From CALBPI01 sp045110335 (GTDB lineage Bacteria; Pseudomonadota; Gammaproteobacteria; Steroidobacterales; Woeseiaceae), in assembly GCA_045110335.1 (NCBI GenBank), contig JBGCGB010000030.1, forward strand, positions 62,001 to 126,000: a DNA stretch of 64,000 nucleotides, given 5' to 3'. The notes below the pieces were generated by a model that was not told where the DNA came from, did no database searches, and saw only the letters and a program-made list of their open reading frames with translations. Positions 7,620 to 14,841 of this stretch are shown here, piece after piece. The position numbers were made by a program, and so were the translations under genes. How positions within the stretch are numbered: position 1 is the stretch's first letter; each line of letters opens with the position of its first letter.

Positions 7620-9245
7620 ATGGAATCACTAGCAGGCGATTTGAATCAAATGCAACGCACGCCGTTGTTTGCGGAGCACGTAGCCCACCTGGAATCGATC
7701 GGCAAACGCGTCTCGTTCAGCGACGGAGATGGGGTTTATGACATTGGCCAGCCGATGGATCGGTTCGTCTATGTGTTGTCGGGCGAATTGGAACTCGTTA
7801 ACCCCATCACGAATCAACGACATTTCCCGCATGGCATCGGTCCTGCGCAGTTTGCCGGTGAAATTGCTTTTCTGAATGGAGGCGTCGTGACAATGCCGAT
7901 GCGGGCCGCATGTACGACCGAAACCATCGTCGTAGAAAGAGTAGCGATGCTGAAAGCGATGAGCCAAATCCCCGAGATGAGTGACATTGTGATCTCCGTT
8001 TATGCCGCACGTCGCCGGCGTCTCCTGGAGGCCGGTGACTCCGGATTGATCATTGTCGGCGCCGAAGAAAATGCGGAGATGCGACTGATCGCCACGTTTG
8101 CCGCGCGCAACAAGATTCCGGTCAATCTGCTGGAACTCGGCTGCCCCGATGCATTGGAAAAGGCAGAGGCTTGCGCGATTGCGACACAGCAACCCGCGGT
8201 CATTTTTGGTAAGGATCAAGTGATCGAGAATCCAACACCGGCAAAAGTCGCAAAAGTGCTGGGTCTTGACCTATCCCTCGCGGAAGATGCGGTTGTCGAT
8301 ACCTTAATTGTCGGTGGTGGTCCATCCGGTGTGGCGGCCGGCGTCTATGCTGGCGCAGAAGGCCTGTCAGCGCTGGTGGTAGAAGCACTGGCGGTAGGTG
8401 GACAAGCTGGTACTTCATCGCGGATTGAAAACTATATGGGATTCCCAACGGGCATCTCTGGTGCCGATCTCGTCTGGCGTGGCGAGATTCAGGCAATGAA
8501 GTTCGGTACACAATTTGCTGTTCCCCGACGTGTGGTGTCGTTGGCCCAGGAATCCGGCAATTTGTTTTGTGCGACGCTTGATGATGGTTTTCGAGTTCTG
8601 GCGAAGTCCGTTCTGGTCGCCACCGGCGTTCAGTATCGCCGACTGCCACTGAGTAATATTGAGCACTTCGAAGGTGCCGGCGTTTACTATGCCGCAACAG
8701 AGTCCGAAACCCGTTATTGCCGCGATACAGAGGTAATCGTAGTCGGCGGTGGCAATTCTGCGGGCCAGGCAGCAATGTATCTCAGCCGATCGGCCGACCA
8801 TGTCCATGTGTTGGTCAGACGTGATTCATTGGCGGCATCCATGTCTGAGTATCTGGCGAGCCGATTGGACGCCGACCCGCGCATCACCGTTCACTTTGAA
8901 TCGGAAATTGGCGCCTTAAAGGGCGACCAGTTTTTGCAGTCCGTGGTGATCAATCACAAAGGCCAAACGGCTACTCGAGAGATTCAATGTGCGGCGGTGT
9001 TCTTGATGGTCGGTGCTGCGCCAAACACAGACTGGCTTACCGATCTCGTGCACTTGGACGACCGCGGGTTTGTGTTGACGGGCGATTCGGCAGAAAGAAG
9101 CTCGGCATTCGAAACCAGTTGCCCCGGCATCTTTGCCGTAGGAGATGTGCGCTCAGGATCCGTCAAACGGGTTGCATCATCGGTAGGCGAAGGCTCTGTT
9201 GTCATTTCTGCAATTTGGCAATATCTGCAGGACGCGGAAACGTGA
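7620..9245 (+). CDS. Cyclic-nucleotide-binding / thioredoxin-reductase-like oxidoreductase
   Basis: This 541-residue protein has three parts. Residues 10-135 form a CNB (cNMP-binding) domain. About 140-218 form a thioredoxin-like fold without cysteine pair. About 225-541 form a TrxB-like FAD/NAD(P)H domain with GGGPSG (232-237), GGGNSAG (376-382) and the closing GDVRSGSVKRV. The redox-active CxxC of true thioredoxin reductases is absent: AATE occupies 358-361. It is therefore unlikely to reduce thioredoxin by the usual dithiol route. It follows modC by 27 bases with AAGGAAACGGGC before its ATG, and its TGA overlaps the next gene's ATG. The CNB domain suggests allosteric control by cyclic nucleotide or another ligand. 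The real electron acceptor is unknown. Confidence 0.88.
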   Translation: MESLAGDLNQMQRTPLFAEHVAHLESIGKRVSFSDGDGVYDIGQPMDRFVYVLSGELELVNPITNQRHFPHGIGPAQFAGEIAFLNGGVVTMPMRAACTTETIVVERVAMLKAMSQIPEMSDIVISVYAARRRRLLEAGDSGLIIVGAEENAEMRLIATFAARNKIPVNLLELGCPDALEKAEACAIATQQPAVIFGKDQVIENPTPAKVAKVLGLDLSLAEDAVVDTLIVGGGPSGVAAGVYAGAEGLSALVVEALAVGGQAGTSSRIENYMGFPTGISGADLVWRGEIQAMKFGTQFAVPRRVVSLAQESGNLFCATLDDGFRVLAKSVLVATGVQYRRLPLSNIEHFEGAGVYYAATESETRYCRDTEVIVVGGGNSAGQAAMYLSRSADHVHVLVRRDSLAASMSEYLASRLDADPRITVHFESEIGALKGDQFLQSVVINHKGQTATREIQCAAVFLMVGAAPNTDWLTDLVHLDDRGFVLTGDSAERSSAFETSCPGIFAVGDVRSGSVKRVASSVGEGSVVISAIWQYLQDAET

Positions 9246-10036
9246 TGACCTGGCTGGTGGACCACGAAAGCCTCGCCCGGCTCGGCGTCTTCTTGATGGC
9301 CCTCATTCTATTTGGCTTGCTCGAACATCAGTTTCCCAGGCGAGCCCTCCATCGTTCCAGCCGAAGATGGATCAATTTGCTGATGCCGGTAACCGCCGCG
9401 GCCATCGGTCGATTACTCGGGCCATTAGTGCCGGTGGCGGTCGCTTGGTGGGCGAACGCAGCTGGTTTCGGCATGCTTCACCTCTTCAATGCACCACTCT
9501 GGCTCGCCATCATCATGGCTTTTGCGTTACTGGATTTAAGCATTTATTGGCAACACCGAATGATGCACAAGATTCCGATTCTTTGGCGATTGCACCGAAT
9601 GCATCACAGTGACATCAATATTGATGTGACGACGGGTGTTCGATTTCATCCACTGGAGTTTCTGTTGTCATTCTTCTTTAAGTCGTTGGTGGTCCTTATA
9701 CTTGGCGCGCCAGTGGTAGCCGTCATTCTCTTCGAGATCGTGTTAAATGCCGCCGCCCTCTTCAACCACAGCAATTTGGCGCTGAGTCGACGCGCCGACT
9801 CTTTGATACGTTGGCTCCTCATTACGCCGGATTTACACCGTATCCACCACTCGGCCAAACCCGAGGAGACCAACACGAATTTCGGGTTCAGTGTGCCGTG
9901 GTGGGACCATTTGTTTAATAGCTACAAAGCGGAGCCTGTTGATGGCCACTCCGAGATGATGATCGGGTTAGAAGAGTTTCGTTCCGACGCCGATCAGTCG
10001 ATAGTCGCGCTATTAAAGCAACCTGGTCGCTCATAA
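9245..10036 (+). CDS. Sterol desaturase / fatty acid hydroxylase family membrane protein
   Basis: A 263-residue integral membrane di-iron enzyme. The histidine boxes of the superfamily are intact: HRMMH (104-108), HRMHH (117-121) and HRIHH (197-201), with single histidines near 135 and 174. About four membrane segments surround them. The ATG at 9245 overlaps the upstream TGA (TGATG), indicating translational coupling to the CNB/TrxR-like flavoprotein. That protein could supply electrons. Family members hydroxylate or desaturate lipids. The substrate here cannot be deduced. A frame extension upstream to 8987 lies inside the preceding gene and is not used. Confidence 0.9.
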   Translation: MTWLVDHESLARLGVFLMALILFGLLEHQFPRRALHRSSRRWINLLMPVTAAAIGRLLGPLVPVAVAWWANAAGFGMLHLFNAPLWLAIIMAFALLDLSIYWQHRMMHKIPILWRLHRMHHSDINIDVTTGVRFHPLEFLLSFFFKSLVVLILGAPVVAVILFEIVLNAAALFNHSNLALSRRADSLIRWLLITPDLHRIHHSAKPEETNTNFGFSVPWWDHLFNSYKAEPVDGHSEMMIGLEEFRSDADQSIVALLKQPGRS

Positions 10037-10063
10037 AAAAAAGGCCGCTTGCGAAAGCGGCCT
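10035..10063 (-). terminator. Intrinsic terminator for the minus-strand small gene
   Basis: On the minus strand a GGCCGCTT/AAGCGGCC stem (10062-10043), extended by one A-T pair, with a four-base loop (TCGC on the minus strand), is followed directly by eight T. In the plus direction the hairpin follows the hydroxylase stop but lacks a T tract, so it is mainly a minus-strand terminator. Confidence 0.85.
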
Positions 10064-10102
10064 CCGTGAGTCGGGCCAAACGGACCCGTCAGCAACAGTT
10101 CG

Positions 10103-10165
10103 CTACTGAAGTAGACTCCCTACTGCTGTTGATCCAATCGACCTCAGTTCTTGCTCACTCGACAT
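10103..10165 (-). CDS. Possible 20-residue peptide gene with extreme RBS
   Basis: The ORF encodes MSSEQELRSIGSTAVGSLLQ. It is preceded by an 11-base perfect match to the anti-SD of 16S rRNA (AGGAGGTGATC, 10178-10168), with seven bases between AGGAGG and ATG. A strong intrinsic terminator lies 40 bases past the stop. A TATGAT box sits at 10213-10208, predicting a transcript of about 165 bases. I do not recognise the peptide. It has no signal peptide, no Cys and no membrane segment. Alternatives are a regulatory small RNA that titrates ribosomes or contains this ORF, or a RiPP-like precursor, though no maturase is nearby. The ORF could be fortuitous, but the combination of signals is unusual. 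Confidence 0.5.
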   Translation of the reverse strand: MSSEQELRSIGSTAVGSLLQ

Positions 10166-10207
10166 GTGATCACCTCCTACGTGCTCTGCCAAAACAAAGT
10201 AAAGACT

Positions 10208-10213
10208 ATCATA
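10208..10213 (-). promoter_or_regulatory. Candidate -10 box for the small gene
   Basis: TATGAT on the minus strand places the transcript start near 10201, about 36 bases before the ATG. I see no good -35 hexamer at 16-18 bases. A TCGAC direct repeat flanks the spacer, so an activator may be needed. Confidence 0.35.
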
Positions 10214-10374
10214 ATGTCGAGCCATTGGAACCCGTCGACAAATGCAGGACAAGGCTGGTTGCGTGGGCAGCAACTTTTTTTGCTCTCGCGTAAACCTTTG
10301 CCTCGCGACGTGCACTAACTTGTCATGGATACTCATTGTTCCCGCTTTAAACAATCAGTGTTGAAATAGGCTGA

Positions 10375-12072
10375 ATGAAGATGAAACGCATTTTGAATTT
10401 GGAAAAGTGCTCGGTCGCATTGATCATGGCATTGCTGAGCGCATGCGGAGGGGGTGGCTCAAGCGACACATCGCCGCCGCCCGTCAACACCCCTGCACCA
10501 TCGGCGCCGATTTCGAAAGCGCAGTTACGGGATGCAGCACGTCTTGCACAACAAGCGACCTTTGGTATGCCATACGAAGCGTTGGAGCCGATGGCAAGAG
10601 CGGGTTTGGAGCAATGGCTGAGCGAGCAATTTTCAGCGCCAGTAACACTGCACGGACCAGCGGTCTATGACATTGTGAATCGACGCGCAGCCGGCGAATT
10701 CGATGCATTCGAAGACGATATCGAGTACTTGGTTTTCGCCAGACGCCTCGGTTGGTGGCACAGTACGATTACGGCTGAGGATACATTGCGCCAGCGTGTC
10801 GCATTCGCGCTCAGTCAGATCTTTGTTGTCTCGGATAACGTGGATATTCTTGAGGTTTACCCGGGAGCACTGACGACCTACTACGATAACTTACTACTAA
10901 ACGCATTCGGTAATTTCGAGGATCTCCTGAGAGATGTTGCGCTTAGCCCAGCAATGGGTGTTTACCTAAGCCACTTGAACAATCAGAAGGCAGATACCAC
11001 ACGCAATACGTTCCCTGATGAGAACTTTGCCAGAGAGGTCATGCAGCTATTCTCGATAGGGCTTTTTGAACTCAATCCGGATGGCAGTGAACGACTCGAC
11101 TCAAATGGCCAACGTATTCCGACGTATGACAATCGTACAATCCAGGAGTTTGCAAAAGTCTTTACAGGCCTTTCTTACGATGGCCCAAGTGCTGCTTTCG
11201 GGAATAACGCATCACCGGTGTTCACCCAGCCTATGATCATGTTCGACGAGGCACATGAGACCAGTGAAAAAGTGCTGCTCAATGGCGTCGTCATCCCCGC
11301 CGGACAGACCGGTCTAGATGATGTTGATGTTGCTATCAATAACCTTTTTGAGCACCCCAATGTTGGACCATTCATTGGTCGCCAACTGATACAAAGACTG
11401 GTGACTTCGAACCCATCTGCTGCTTACATACAGCGAGTTAGTAGCGCCTTTGATGACAATGGTTCGGGCGTCCGCGGCGACATGCGGGCGGTCATTAATG
11501 CCATATTGACGGATGTTGAAGCGCGAACGCGAGATGCGCTGACCACGGGCAAGCTGCAGGAACCAGTTGTGCGGTATGTTTCGTTGTTGCGGCAGTTCGG
11601 TGCTACGAGCGACGATGGATTTATCGCGGTGCTTGGCTATTTTCTGCAGAGTGTCGGTTTGCAGCATCCTCTCTCGGCGCCTAGCGTCTTCAATTTTTAC
11701 TTACCGGACCATCAACCCGCCGGCGATCTTGCGGCATCCGGCTTGTTCGCGCCGGAACTATCGATTACCAACTCAAACTCCATTATTAGTTTCCCCAATT
11801 TTCTCGATGCCATTCTGTTCGGCGACTTCGTGACCGATGCGCCCCAGGGTTTTGCTCCGGTGCAGTTAACGTTGGACCGATGGGAATCGCTGGCTGCAGA
11901 CTCCGATCGGTTAGTGGACGAACTGAATACGCTGTTGAGTGGTGGCGCACTGGGCAGCGAGAGTGTGGCGGCTATCGTCACTTCGGTCGATGCTTTTGAG
12001 GACCTTCAGTTGCGAACGGTACTCGCTATTTACTACGTCTCCATCGCGCCAGAGACGGTGATTCAACGTTAG
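10375..12072 (+). CDS. DUF1800 family lipoprotein
   Basis: A 565-residue secreted protein. A signal peptide with lipobox LLSAC (Cys24) is followed by a Gly/Ser/Pro linker. The DUF1800 domain then spans most of the protein, with recognisable segments DAARLAQQATFG, WWHSTITAEDTLRQRVAFALSQIFV, FPDENFAREVMQLFSIGL and PSVFNFYLPDHQP. It lies 9 bases ahead of the DUF1501 gene. DUF1800 and DUF1501 proteins are encoded as pairs in many bacteria, but no biochemical role is established to my knowledge. It is probably anchored in the outer membrane or on the cell surface. Here the pair is followed by an ECF sigma gene. Confidence 0.88.
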   Translation: MKMKRILNLEKCSVALIMALLSACGGGGSSDTSPPPVNTPAPSAPISKAQLRDAARLAQQATFGMPYEALEPMARAGLEQWLSEQFSAPVTLHGPAVYDIVNRRAAGEFDAFEDDIEYLVFARRLGWWHSTITAEDTLRQRVAFALSQIFVVSDNVDILEVYPGALTTYYDNLLLNAFGNFEDLLRDVALSPAMGVYLSHLNNQKADTTRNTFPDENFAREVMQLFSIGLFELNPDGSERLDSNGQRIPTYDNRTIQEFAKVFTGLSYDGPSAAFGNNASPVFTQPMIMFDEAHETSEKVLLNGVVIPAGQTGLDDVDVAINNLFEHPNVGPFIGRQLIQRLVTSNPSAAYIQRVSSAFDDNGSGVRGDMRAVINAILTDVEARTRDALTTGKLQEPVVRYVSLLRQFGATSDDGFIAVLGYFLQSVGLQHPLSAPSVFNFYLPDHQPAGDLAASGLFAPELSITNSNSIISFPNFLDAILFGDFVTDAPQGFAPVQLTLDRWESLAADSDRLVDELNTLLSGGALGSESVAAIVTSVDAFEDLQLRTVLAIYYVSIAPETVIQR

Positions 12073-12081
12073 GGGGATTTT

Positions 12082-13461
12082 ATGCTCGACCGTCGACGAT
12101 TCTTGACTCACACCTGCTCGCTTGGCGTTGCCGTGCCCACGCTAGCCAGCGGACTGCTTAGTCTCGCCAGCATGCGGCAAGCGGCAGCCGCGGACAATGA
12201 ATACCGGGCCCTCGTTTGCATTCTTCTGGCAGGCGGCAACGACTCATTCAATATGCTGGTACCGACCGACACTGAACAGTACTCGGCTTATGCGGCGATT
12301 CGAAGCGATCTTGCATTGGAGCAACAAAGCCTGTTGCCGGTCACGCTCGCAAATCCTTCGGAGCGGACATTCGGCCTGCATCCGTCGATGGGCGCGTTGC
12401 AAACGCTCCTGAACAACGGCGATGCGTGCATGCTGGCAAACACCGGTACGTTACTTGAGGCTTTTGATGCAGCCTCCGTTCAGGCAGGCACCGCGAATTT
12501 GCCGGTGGGTCTATTCTCGCATGCAGACCAAATTCAACAATGGCAGACTGCCGTTTCGAACAACCGCACGGCTGAGGGTTGGGCGGGTCGGATCGCCGAC
12601 CGCGCCGCATCGGCTAGCGCGATGAATGGTCTATCGATGAACATTTCATTATCCGGGTCCAATATCTTTCAAAGCGGTCGGAATACAAACCCCTACAGTA
12701 TTTCCGCATCGGGAAACGGGGCTGTCTCGATCAATGAGTACAATACCCCAGATTTTTTCGGTACAAATCGAAAAACCGCGATCGATGCCTTGTTAGCGGC
12801 ATCGACGACTGATCCTATTCAGGCCGAGTATCAACGCCGGTTCCGCAATGCACTGGACAGCCAGGCCGTGTTTGCCGATGCGATGCAACAGGCGCCGATG
12901 TTGACAACCATGATTAGCGAAAACAACGCCTTGTCCAACGCGCTCGCCCAAATTGCACGTGTGATCTCTGTTCGAGACCAACTCGGTGCTTCCCGACAGA
13001 CCTTCTTTGTCACCGTTGGCGGTTGGGATCATCATGATGAAGTCCTGGATAACCAAGCGAGAATGCTGCCGCTAGTAGCGAACGCAATGGCAGACTTTCG
13101 CGCCTTGCTTGGCGAATTGGCTGTTTTTGACCAAGTCACGACATTCACGACGTCCGACTTCGGTCGAACACTGACATCGAACGGACGCGGTTCTGACCAT
13201 GGTTGGGGAGGACATCATGTTGTCATGGGCGGATCGGTTCAGGGCGCTCGTCTGTTTGGTGAGTATCCATTGCTAGCGACCAATGCACCCCTTGATGTCG
13301 GTCGCGGTATCTATGCGCCAACGACGTCGGTGGATGAGTACTTTGCGGAACTGGCTTTGTGGTTCGGTGTATCAGCCAGCGATCTCACGACCATACTGCC
13401 GAATATCGGCCGCTTCTATTCGCCGCAACCCGGAACGTCACCGCTTGGTTTTCTTTCCTGA
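12082..13461 (+). CDS. DUF1501 family Tat-exported protein
   Basis: A 459-residue protein beginning with a twin-arginine signal (DRRRFLTHTCSLGVAVPTLASG). The DUF1501 (sulfatase-like fold) domain follows, with LLAGGNDSFNMLVP near residue 48, GWDHHDEV, the TTSDFGRTLTSNG segment and DHGWGGHHVVMGG. The conserved Asp/His set in these segments is intact and is expected to bind metal in the alkaline-phosphatase-like fold. The DUF1800 stop is 9 bases upstream, with GGGGG before the ATG. It is probably periplasmic or surface-exposed and works with the DUF1800 partner. Function is unknown. Confidence 0.88.
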   Translation: MLDRRRFLTHTCSLGVAVPTLASGLLSLASMRQAAAADNEYRALVCILLAGGNDSFNMLVPTDTEQYSAYAAIRSDLALEQQSLLPVTLANPSERTFGLHPSMGALQTLLNNGDACMLANTGTLLEAFDAASVQAGTANLPVGLFSHADQIQQWQTAVSNNRTAEGWAGRIADRAASASAMNGLSMNISLSGSNIFQSGRNTNPYSISASGNGAVSINEYNTPDFFGTNRKTAIDALLAASTTDPIQAEYQRRFRNALDSQAVFADAMQQAPMLTTMISENNALSNALAQIARVISVRDQLGASRQTFFVTVGGWDHHDEVLDNQARMLPLVANAMADFRALLGELAVFDQVTTFTTSDFGRTLTSNGRGSDHGWGGHHVVMGGSVQGARLFGEYPLLATNAPLDVGRGIYAPTTSVDEYFAELALWFGVSASDLTTILPNIGRFYSPQPGTSPLGFLS

Positions 13462-13492
13462 AGCAACGGCGGTGGCTTATGATTACTAACTT

Positions 13493-14038
13493 ATGGCACT
13501 TGAACCGGACGTTGATGTCGATTTGTTGCGCGCCTTCAAGCGTGGCGATGGTTCGGCGTTTGAACAGTTGGCAAAGCGTCACCAAGACCGTATTTATCGG
13601 CTATGCGCCGTCTGGCTCTTCGATTCGCAGTTGGCCGCCGATGCGACCCAGGAAACCTTTCTACGCGCGCTTAATGGGTTGCGTAAGTTTCAGTTCAGAG
13701 CGAAGCCAGCGACTTGGTTGTATCGAACGGCCCAACTCGTTTGTATGGAATTCAACAGGAAAAGAGAATTCGCACCATTGCCAGATGTCGTGCGCGACGA
13801 GACACCCGGACCAGCCCAACAGCACCTCGACCAATTGGTACTTGATGACGTAAAGGCACTCATTGAGCAACTCTCCAGCCGGCAACGTGAGGTGGTGCTA
13901 CTGCGAACTTTTGAGGATCTGAGCATCAAAGAGACAGCGAGCTTGATGGGTATCCGCGAAGGAACGGTGAAAGCACTAATGCACAAAGCGACTGAGAAAC
14001 TGAAAATGCGAATGCGAATGCGATCGGCCAACGAATGA
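13493..14038 (+). CDS. ECF-type RNA polymerase sigma factor
   Basis: A 181-residue sigma-70-family protein with only regions 2 and 4. Region 2 spans about 20-90 and contains LAADATQETFLRAL and PATWLYRTAQLVCMEFNR. Region 4 spans about 120-175 and contains LSSRQREVVLLRTFEDLSIKE and IREGTVKALMHKA, the promoter-recognition helix. It follows the DUF1501 gene by 31 bases on the same strand with no terminator between, and its TGA overlaps the next ATG (ATGA). That layout suggests control by the downstream membrane protein and a link between this sigma factor and the DUF1800/DUF1501 pair. The target promoters are not identifiable here. Confidence 0.92.
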   Translation: MALEPDVDVDLLRAFKRGDGSAFEQLAKRHQDRIYRLCAVWLFDSQLAADATQETFLRALNGLRKFQFRAKPATWLYRTAQLVCMEFNRKREFAPLPDVVRDETPGPAQQHLDQLVLDDVKALIEQLSSRQREVVLLRTFEDLSIKETASLMGIREGTVKALMHKATEKLKMRMRMRSANE

Positions 14039-14421
14039 ATACAAACAATGACATTGACGAACTGGCTGAAAAATATCGGCGTCTATCGGCGCCGGTTGCG
14101 TTGCGGCTGCCTTCGCCTGAGCCGGGATCAGCGGCAAAGCCATTCCATGCTGGCTTGATTCCACTCATGGCAGCGCTCATTGCAATCGTCGCGCTAGTCG
14201 TCTCAATGAATGCACCGAATCCAGGCGAAAGACAGGGAAGCCAACTTGTCGCGCAATGGTCGATCGCGACGCCCGAGTCTTCCGCTGATCTCTCTTCAAT
14301 AAGAACGCGTTTGTCTGCACCAGTATCACTGGAGACACCTAGGCGGCCTGCTCAAACGCGTGATGTGATCAATGAATCAACACTCAAGAACTCTTCGATA
14401 GAGTTGAACGAAAAGGACTAA
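14035..14421 (+). CDS. Single-pass membrane protein in anti-sigma position
   Basis: 128 residues: a cytoplasmic N-terminus of about 38, one membrane segment at about 39-60 (AGLIPLMAALIAIVALVVSM), and a Ser/Thr/Pro-rich periplasmic tail. It starts inside the sigma-factor stop (ATGA), so it is translationally coupled, the usual arrangement for ECF anti-sigma factors. I see no zinc-binding HxxxCxxC motif, so it is not a classic ZAS-domain protein. The short N-terminal region DIDELAEKYRRLSAP could contact the sigma factor. The anti-sigma role is inferred from position and topology only. Confidence 0.65.
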   Translation: MNTNNDIDELAEKYRRLSAPVALRLPSPEPGSAAKPFHAGLIPLMAALIAIVALVVSMNAPNPGERQGSQLVAQWSIATPESSADLSSIRTRLSAPVSLETPRRPAQTRDVINESTLKNSSIELNEKD

Positions 14422-14424
14422 TCC

Positions 14425-14835
14425 ATGCGTAAAGCTACTTTCTATCCGATGCTAACGATTCTGTTTTTGTCACTCTTGCCGTATCCCAATACCGCTCATG
14501 CGAGCGATGCGGATGAACTGAAAACAATGCAGAGTTTTATCGAATTGATGCGGGGCTACTATGCGATCATCGAAGTGACACACTCGATCTCATCTGATCC
14601 CGAGCAAGCCGCGATTATGCAGCTCCAGAAAATCAAAGAAGTGATGGATGAAACGGGTCAACGCAGTCGAGCAGCTGAGATTTTTCGCGATGTCCTTTCA
14701 CGAACAGAAAACCGGGCGATTCGAAACGCGGCCTCGTTACTGCTTAGCGAGACACTGAAAGAATCCGGAGACAGCAAGAAAGCCATTACGGTATTGCTGG
14801 ATTCCCTGGAGGAAAATCTAGAGGCGACCCGTTGA
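14425..14835 (+). CDS. Small periplasmic helical-repeat protein
   Basis: 136 residues with a cleavable signal peptide ending at TAHA, about residue 27. The mature part is helical and TPR-like: SRAAEIFRDVLSRTENRAIRNAA and DSKKAITVLLDSLEENLEA read as two helix pairs. It starts 3 bases after the anti-sigma-like gene, with AAGGA upstream of ATG, and ends the operon. It faces plsB tail to tail, 6 bases away. I recognise no named family. A sensor or modulator of the sigma/anti-sigma pair is possible but unproven. Confidence 0.7.
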   Translation: MRKATFYPMLTILFLSLLPYPNTAHASDADELKTMQSFIELMRGYYAIIEVTHSISSDPEQAAIMQLQKIKEVMDETGQRSRAAEIFRDVLSRTENRAIRNAASLLLSETLKESGDSKKAITVLLDSLEENLEATR

Positions 14836-14841
14836 GTTCAG

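Noticed and set aside
10168..10178. GATCACCTCCT on the plus strand resembling the 3' end of 16S rRNA
   Set aside because: Only these 11 bases match. The bases upstream do not resemble helix 45, and a perfect SD on the minus strand followed by ATG explains it better.
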